A stretch of DNA of 64,000 nt. It comes from an uncultured Poribacteria bacterium. Lineage in GTDB: Bacteria > Poribacteria > WGA-4E > WGA-3G. The notes under the pieces were generated by a model that had not been told where the DNA came from, ran no database searches, and saw nothing but the letters and a program-made list of their open reading frames with translations. The stretch lies in the NCBI GenBank assembly GCA_951813545.1, contig OX638352.1:4170835-4234834 (forward strand). Reading direction: 5' to 3'. How positions within the stretch are numbered: the first letter of the stretch is position 1; the number at the start of each line of letters is the position of its first letter. A program made the translations under genes and the position numbers. Positions 59,237 to 64,000 of the stretch are shown here, one piece after another.

Positions 59237-60094
59237 ATGCGTATCGGAATTATTGGCGGCAGCGGTTTTTATCAGATGGAAGGCTTAACGGATATCGAAG
59301 AAATCGAGATCGAAACCCCATTCGGTAAACCGAGTGATGCTCTTATTCTGGGCAACCTTGATGGGAAGCCCGTTGTTTTCCTACCGCGGCACGGAGTTGG
59401 CCACCGGATTCTCCCTTCTGAGATTAATGTCCGTGCCAATATCTATGCTTTAAAATCGTTAGGTGTTGAATGGCTCATTGCTGTTAGTGCCGTCGGAAGC
59501 CTGCGGCAAGATATTGAACCCCGGCACTTTGTTGTACCAGATCAACTCTACGATCACACCAAGGACCGAGAATCTACCTTTTTCGGCGACGGTATTGCCG
59601 CCCACGTCAGTCTCGCACATCCTTTCTGCTCACAACTGAGTACCTTTCTATCTACAGCGGCTACAGAAGCCGGTACCATTGTCCACAACGGCGGCACCTA
59701 CATCTGTATGGAAGGTCCGGCGTTTTCAACACAGGCTGAGTCTGAACTCTACCAGCACTTCGGATTTGACATTATTGGGATGACCGCCGCACCTGAAGCC
59801 AAACTCGCCCGCGAGGCTGAAATCTGTTATGCTGTCCTTGCATGTTCCACTGATTATGATTGTTGGCACCCTGAACACGATAACGTGACAACAGAGATGA
59901 TCCTTGATAATGTCCGTTTTAATGTAGAGACTTCCAAAAAGACAGTCAGGGCTGCTGTTGCTAAGATCCCTGAAGGTGAACGGACCTGCGCGTGTTCAAC
60001 TGCGCTTCAATACGCACTCGCTACCCATCCGGACAAGATATCGATCGCTAAACGGCATGAGTTAAAGTTACTGTTGGATAAGTACTTGGCGTAG
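59237..60094 (+). CDS. mtnP: S-methyl-5'-thioadenosine phosphorylase
   Basis: 285 residues. Signatures: IGIIGGSGFYQMEGLTDIEE, PVVFLPRHGVGHRILPSEIN, SAVGSLRQDIEPRHFVVPDQ and GGTYICMEGPAFSTQAESEL with GMTAAPEAKLAREAEICYAV. The combination fits methylthioadenosine phosphorylase rather than inosine phosphorylase. It releases adenine and methylthioribose-1-phosphate in methionine salvage. AAAGGA precedes the ATG. The 3' end overlaps the convergent aminotransferase gene by 27 bp. Confidence 0.93.
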   Translation: MRIGIIGGSGFYQMEGLTDIEEIEIETPFGKPSDALILGNLDGKPVVFLPRHGVGHRILPSEINVRANIYALKSLGVEWLIAVSAVGSLRQDIEPRHFVVPDQLYDHTKDRESTFFGDGIAAHVSLAHPFCSQLSTFLSTAATEAGTIVHNGGTYICMEGPAFSTQAESELYQHFGFDIIGMTAAPEAKLAREAEICYAVLACSTDYDCWHPEHDNVTTEMILDNVRFNVETSKKTVRAAVAKIPEGERTCACSTALQYALATHPDKISIAKRHELKLLLDKYLA

Positions 60095-61423
60095 CGTCTC
60101 GAAGATCCTGTCTGCCTCCGCTTCTGTTAGAATTAGGGGTGGCGCGATGTAAATGATGTTCTCCGGTTCGTCGACAGCGTGACCGATTTTCCCAACGATG
60201 ATCCCCCCTGTATCAAAGTCTCGCAATTGCCCCACAATTTGGTTGGTTGTTGCTGTTTCCAGATGCGTCCCATCGGCTTGGACGAGTTCCACCGCGAGCA
60301 TCAATCCTTTGCCGCGTACATCACCGACAATAGATAAATCACGCAACGTTTCTAATTTCGAGAGTAGATAAGTGCCTACCTTTTCCGAATTTTCCCAAAG
60401 ACGTTCCTCTTGTAGAATATTGAGGTTAGCGATGCCCGCGGCACATGCCACTGGATGCCCGCCATAAGTGCAGACTTGGGCAAATTCTCTATTTTCATCG
60501 GTTTCTCCGAGGAATGCATCGAAAACCGCTGTCGAGGCAACACAGGCACCGAGGGGCAGGTAACCACTTGTCAGACCCTTTGCCAGCGTGATGATGTCAG
60601 GCTGGACACCCCAATGCTCGCATGCGAACATCTTTCCAGTGCGTCCAAAACCTGTGATTACCTCGTCAAGGATGAGTAGCAATCCGTAATCGTCACAGAT
60701 TTGCCGCAGTTTTGGGAAATACTCGTCTGGCGGGATAATCACGCCACCCCCACCGATGATGGGTTCCGCGATGACACCAATTACAGTTTCTGGACCTTCC
60801 CATTGGATCATCCGTTCAATTTCATCGGCACATTCAGTACCGCAGGATGGATAATTTAGTCCGATGGGACATCGATGGCAGTAAGGTGGATGCGCATGTA
60901 GAAACCCCGGAACGAGTGGCTCAAATGCTTTCCGTCTACGTGCTTGTCCTGTTGCCGACAGTGCGCCATACGTAAATCCGTGATACCCACGGTACCGACT
61001 GATAATCTTGTAACGATTCTCACCCGGATAGGTTTGCCTGCCGTACTGCCTCGCCATTTTGATTGCCGTCTCATTCGCCTCTGAGCCGCTGTTGGAAAAA
61101 TAGACGTGGTTCAAATCACCCGGAAGGCACGCCGCGAGTTGCTCTGCTAATACGGTGGCAGGAACGTTAATCTGCGAATGTGGATAGTAAGGCAACTGTT
61201 GTATCTGTGCGTAGACTGCGTCCGCAATCTCCTGCCGTCCATAACCTACATTGACGTTCCAAAGTGCGGAGTAAGCATCTAAGTACTCATTGCCCTCTGC
61301 ATCCACAAGCGTTGTCCCATGCGCCGATTCAAAAACGACTAACGCCGTCTCCTCAAGACGTTGATGTTGAAACAACGGGTGCCACACGTGTGCCTTGTCA
61401 ACTTGTCTATAATCTACTGCCAT
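60068..61423 (-). CDS. Class III aminotransferase
   Basis: 451 residues from ATG 61423 (GGGAG about 11 bases upstream); the longer frame to 61441 has none. The PLP lysine is in IITLAKGLTSGYLPLGACVA and the Asp pair in LLLILDEVITGFGRTGKMFA. AHVWHPLFQHQ at the start and NVYFSNSGSEANETAIKMAR-type phrase (HVYFSNSGSEANETAIKMAR) match omega-amino-acid or BioA-like enzymes. Substrate is unclear. It follows argS by about 45 bp, across a perfect hairpin. Confidence 0.92.
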   Translation of the reverse strand: MAVDYRQVDKAHVWHPLFQHQRLEETALVVFESAHGTTLVDAEGNEYLDAYSALWNVNVGYGRQEIADAVYAQIQQLPYYPHSQINVPATVLAEQLAACLPGDLNHVYFSNSGSEANETAIKMARQYGRQTYPGENRYKIISRYRGYHGFTYGALSATGQARRRKAFEPLVPGFLHAHPPYCHRCPIGLNYPSCGTECADEIERMIQWEGPETVIGVIAEPIIGGGGVIIPPDEYFPKLRQICDDYGLLLILDEVITGFGRTGKMFACEHWGVQPDIITLAKGLTSGYLPLGACVASTAVFDAFLGETDENREFAQVCTYGGHPVACAAGIANLNILQEERLWENSEKVGTYLLSKLETLRDLSIVGDVRGKGLMLAVELVQADGTHLETATTNQIVGQLRDFDTGGIIVGKIGHAVDEPENIIYIAPPLILTEAEADRIFETLRQVLIQQ

Positions 61424-61461
61424 TTGCGGAAAATCTCCCATAGGGGTGATGTTGGTTTAAC

Positions 61462-61478
61462 TGCACACGGCGTGTGCA
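61462..61478. terminator. Short perfect hairpin after argS
   Basis: TGCACAC-GGC-GTGTGCA: 7-bp perfect stem between argS and the aminotransferase gene. The loop is only three bases and no U-run follows. Confidence 0.45.
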
Positions 61479-61485
61479 TACGACT

Positions 61486-63225
61486 TTACATTGATTCCGG
61501 GGCGGAGATGCCCAACAGTGTCAGTCCATTTTTCAACACACTTTGCACGCACTGTATCAAAATCAGCCGTGCGTGCGTTTTTTCCATGTCGGTCAGGTCT
61601 AGGACCCGATGTTGGTTGTAGTATGGATGAAAAATTCCTGACAACTCATATAGATAGTGTGGAATGCGATGCGCTTCCCGTGTCTCCGCACTTAAAAGCA
61701 CAGTTGATGGGAATTCAGCTAATTTCCGAATTAATTCGTGTTCCATCGGTTCTGTGAGTTGTTTTAGGGAAGCTTCTTCAATGGGCTTCGGTGTGATTCC
61801 CTGTTCATCTCCCTGCTCGAAAATACTATAGCACCTCGCGTGCGCGTATTGAATGTAGAAAACGGGGTTTTCACTGGCGTGCGTTACTGCTAATTCCATA
61901 TTGAAATCAAGGTGAGTACTATTAGCACGCATGAGGAAAAAATAACGAGCGACATCCACTGCGAATTGCTCACCGACAGTTTCTGCGAGTTCATCAATAA
62001 GATCATCAAGGGTGAGAAACTGTCCGCTACGTTTCGACATGTCTACCCGTTTGCCTTCTGCATCGACGAGATTAACCTGTTGAATGATAGAGATTTCGAG
62101 CCAATCATCGGGTAAACCGAGTGCCTTCACAAAATTTTTGAGACGCGTAATATGTCCCTGATGATCCGGTCCGAGCAGATCAATTACCTTTGTGAATCCC
62201 CTGTCGAACTTATCGCGGTGATAGGCGGCATCTGGCACAAAATAGGTGTATTCGCCATTACTCCGAATGACAACGCAATCCTTATCGTCACCGAAATCTG
62301 TCATCCGAAACCATGTGGCACCTTCCGCTTCGTAGAGGTATGCCTTCTCCCGGAACACTTGGATAATTTCTTCCGGCTTCCCGCTGTCTCGGACTGCTTT
62401 CTCACTGGACCAGACATCGAAATTGACTCCGAAACGCTCTAAAGATGTTTTTTGTTGCGCTAAGATGTGTGCAATACCTTTGTCGCGGAAGTATGCGACC
62501 CGTTCGTTTGTCTTAAGCTGGAGATAGGTATCCGCCTCCGTATCAGCGATAGTTTGGGCGAACTCCTGCAGGTATTCTCCTTGATAGCCTCCCTCCGGAA
62601 TTTCCAAACCTTCTTCACCGAGTGCCTGCCGATAGCGGACATCAATTGATTCACCCAAGCGTTCCACCTGCCCACCAGCATCATTGACGTAGTATTCCCG
62701 TATTGCTTTATAGCCGATGGCGTTCAGAAGATTGATGAGGGTATCCCCGACCGCTGCGGCACGTCCACTGACGATGTTAAGAGGTCCGGTAGGATTGGCA
62801 CTGACAAATTCGATCTGGAGAGGCTTTCCAGCACCTTTGTCGCAAGTGCCGTATGCTGCCTGCATCGCTGTAATTGTGTGGAGTGTGTCATAAAGCCAGT
62901 TGTCGGAAAGGTGGATATTAATGAAGCCTGCGCCGGCAATGTCAATTTGGCGGAGGTTGGGATGAGCATCCAGATCAATGTGTGTGACAATTATCTCGGC
63001 TATCTTGCGAGGTGCCATCCGTGCCTGTTTCGCGAGTCCTAATGCAATTGGGGTAGCGATATCCCCGTGTTCAGGTGTTTTTGTTGGTGAAAACGGAATA
63101 TCCGGCACCTCGGATATAGCGAGTTCCTCAGCGGCAACAGCGGCGTGGATTGCGCCTTCTAAGATATTGTGAACTTCTGTTTTGATTGTGTCCATATTAG
63201 CAAAATTAAGATATATATCCGTCAT
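61486..63225 (-). CDS. argS: Arginyl-tRNA synthetase with altered HIGH motif
   Basis: 579 residues, the usual length (the next in-frame ATG is at 63195). The N-terminal Add1 domain, the catalytic core and the C-terminal anticodon domain (EHELIRKLAEFPSTVLLSAE, HIPHYLYELSGIFHPYYNQH) are all present. The catalytic nucleotide-binding site normally reads HVGH or HIGH; here it is N150-I-V-S153 in SANPTGPLNIVSGRAAAVGD. The KMSK-type loop (KRVDMSKRSGQFLTLDDLID) is intact. It attaches arginine to tRNA. I recall NVVN-like variants in some lineages, so it may still be active. A perfect promoter precedes it. Confidence 0.95.
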   Translation of the reverse strand: MTDIYLNFANMDTIKTEVHNILEGAIHAAVAAEELAISEVPDIPFSPTKTPEHGDIATPIALGLAKQARMAPRKIAEIIVTHIDLDAHPNLRQIDIAGAGFINIHLSDNWLYDTLHTITAMQAAYGTCDKGAGKPLQIEFVSANPTGPLNIVSGRAAAVGDTLINLLNAIGYKAIREYYVNDAGGQVERLGESIDVRYRQALGEEGLEIPEGGYQGEYLQEFAQTIADTEADTYLQLKTNERVAYFRDKGIAHILAQQKTSLERFGVNFDVWSSEKAVRDSGKPEEIIQVFREKAYLYEAEGATWFRMTDFGDDKDCVVIRSNGEYTYFVPDAAYHRDKFDRGFTKVIDLLGPDHQGHITRLKNFVKALGLPDDWLEISIIQQVNLVDAEGKRVDMSKRSGQFLTLDDLIDELAETVGEQFAVDVARYFFLMRANSTHLDFNMELAVTHASENPVFYIQYAHARCYSIFEQGDEQGITPKPIEEASLKQLTEPMEHELIRKLAEFPSTVLLSAETREAHRIPHYLYELSGIFHPYYNQHRVLDLTDMEKTHARLILIQCVQSVLKNGLTLLGISAPESM

Positions 63226-63263
63226 TTTCTGTTATGAGATTCAACATTCTTTGCAGTAACAGA

Positions 63264-63292
63264 ATTATAGCATAGTAGGAAGCGTATGTCAA
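63264..63292 (-). promoter_or_regulatory. Perfect sigma-70 promoter of argS
   Basis: Minus strand TTGACA (63292-63287), 17-bp spacer, TATAAT (63269-63264). The leader to the ATG at 63225 is about 32 nt and lacks a strong ribosome-binding site. Confidence 0.85.
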
Positions 63293-63331
63293 ACATTCAT
63301 TTGGAGGAGATCTGAGCCACGATTTTTCCAC

Positions 63332-63360
63332 TTGCCTTTTAAGGACAGCAAGTTTATACT
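63332..63360 (+). promoter_or_regulatory. Sigma-70-like promoter of the D-aminopeptidase gene
   Basis: TTGCCT (63332-63337), 17-bp spacer, TATACT (63355-63360), about 40 nt before the ATG at 63402 with AGGAAAGGAA between. It is divergent from the argS promoter. Confidence 0.6.
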
Positions 63361-63401
63361 GAAGGAAACTTGGGAAACTCAATAGGAAAGGAAATAGAGT
63401 C

Positions 63402-64000
63402 ATGCGAATACTCATCATGTCAGATATGGAAGGGGTCAGTGGCATTGTCGTGTGGGATCAGGTGAGCGGCGGCGCGGCGATGTTTGAAGAAGGACGGCAC
63501 CTCTATACAGAAGAGATTAACGCCGCAGTGCGCGGTGCCAAAGCCGCTGGCGCAACAGAGATTGTCGTTGTGGATTGCCATGGCGCAGGACAGGGCTGGA
63601 CTTTTAATTCGCTTATTCCTGATAAAATTCACCCAGATTGTGAATGGGTGGCACATCACGGATGGGGACGCTACGAGGATATGTGGAAGGAAGGTTGTGA
63701 TGCGTGCTTACTTATCGGTATGCATGCTCGCAATGGGACCCCTGACGGTGTCCTGTGCCATACGATTTCCAGCGTGCAATACCGTAACCTCTGGTTCAAC
63801 GATGACCTTGTCGGTGAAACTGGGGTGAACGCTGCACTCAACGGGTGCTACGGTGTACCCGTCGCGCTTGTCACAGGCGACGCGGCAGTCTGCCGAGAAG
63901 CCAAAGAACTCCTCGGCGATGGGCTGCCTACAGTCGCTGTTAAACAAGGGTTAAGCCGATTTAGTGCCCGACAACTTCCGCCGGTACGTGCCCGTCAATT
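63402..64000 (+). CDS. M55 family D-aminopeptidase (DppA-like), partial
   Basis: The gene starts at ATG 63402 and runs off the right edge, with 199 residues seen. The M55 metal-binding residues are in place: D8 and E10 in ILIMSDMEGVSGIVVWDQ, His in VVVDCHGAGQGWTFNSL, and His in CLLIGMHARNGTPDGVLCH. Further on, GETGVNAALNGCYGVPVALV and TGDAAVCREAKELLG are typical. The family forms a decameric peptidase that releases D-amino acids from peptides. A promoter and AGGAAAGGAA precede it. Confidence 0.93.
   Translation, partial: MRILIMSDMEGVSGIVVWDQVSGGAAMFEEGRHLYTEEINAAVRGAKAAGATEIVVVDCHGAGQGWTFNSLIPDKIHPDCEWVAHHGWGRYEDMWKEGCDACLLIGMHARNGTPDGVLCHTISSVQYRNLWFNDDLVGETGVNAALNGCYGVPVALVTGDAAVCREAKELLGDGLPTVAVKQGLSRFSARQLPPVRARQ

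Overview
The window is bacterial DNA of moderate GC with densely packed genes and no rRNA, tRNA or CRISPR. It carries 57 protein genes; two are cut by the window edges. The gene content points to a Candidatus Poribacteria-like, possibly sponge-associated or marine, bacterium. The clues are phytanoyl-CoA dioxygenase family enzymes, zinc-type dehydrogenases paired with TIM-barrel sugar isomerases, Uma2 nucleases, LamG and FG-GAP proteins, planctomycete-type cytochrome c, and leucine-rich-repeat/dockerin proteins ending in a YPNPFNPETWIPYQL-type sorting domain. This assignment is inference from remembered families; no search was run.

Layout. 1-9012 (minus): a POTRA outer-membrane protein overlapping a BatA-like VWA protein, a secreted transglutaminase, a small methyltransferase/dehydrogenase pair, a TolB-like lipoprotein and two small membrane proteins. 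9161-18879: a DUF5916 barrel protein, two phytanoyl-CoA dioxygenase family enzymes (one HxD, one HxG), a sugar isomerase, two WD40 proteins, a dehydrogenase and a DUF202 protein. 19201-27085 (plus): a CADD-like protein, a SnoaL-like protein, a MazEF-type toxin-antitoxin, a HAD hydrolase, an FGE-like protein, a TPR protein, an ECF sigma/anti-sigma pair, a double-VWA protein and purN. 27645-36870: a sugar isomerase, a truncated small protein, and two giant secreted LRR proteins flanking a Uma2 gene. 37149-44659 (plus): two LamG paralogues, an ADP-ribosylglycohydrolase, an FG-GAP/UnbV protein, and clpB with a small partner. 45228-54998: a small hypothetical gene, Uma2, trpA, an aldo/keto reductase, half of a TPP enzyme, a DUF4861-like lipoprotein, a class V aminotransferase, a glycosyltransferase, a nucleotidyltransferase and a beta-hydroxyacid dehydrogenase. 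55511-64000: a TPR lipoprotein, a membrane protein, rnz, mtnP, a class III aminotransferase, argS and a partial M55 D-aminopeptidase.

The region is rich in short dispersed repeats. At least six families recur: long terminal-inverted-repeat elements, a CCGCAAGGAA module at gene edges, GTCCCCACCC repeats, TCAGC-rich repeats, ATGGACCTC repeats and small GC palindromes. Two families lie in frame inside the VWA gene at 826-3117. Many promoters match the sigma-70 consensus with a 17-bp spacer; three place the -10 box only 6-8 nt before ATG, implying leaderless transcripts.

The observations most worth following are the HxG active site in the 18136-18879 oxygenase, the cytochrome/LRR/cohesin/dockerin protein at 29010-33614 with its dockerin-bearing paralogue, the ECF sigma/anti-sigma/double-VWA operon, and the repeats that appear to supply coding sequence or ribosome-binding sites.
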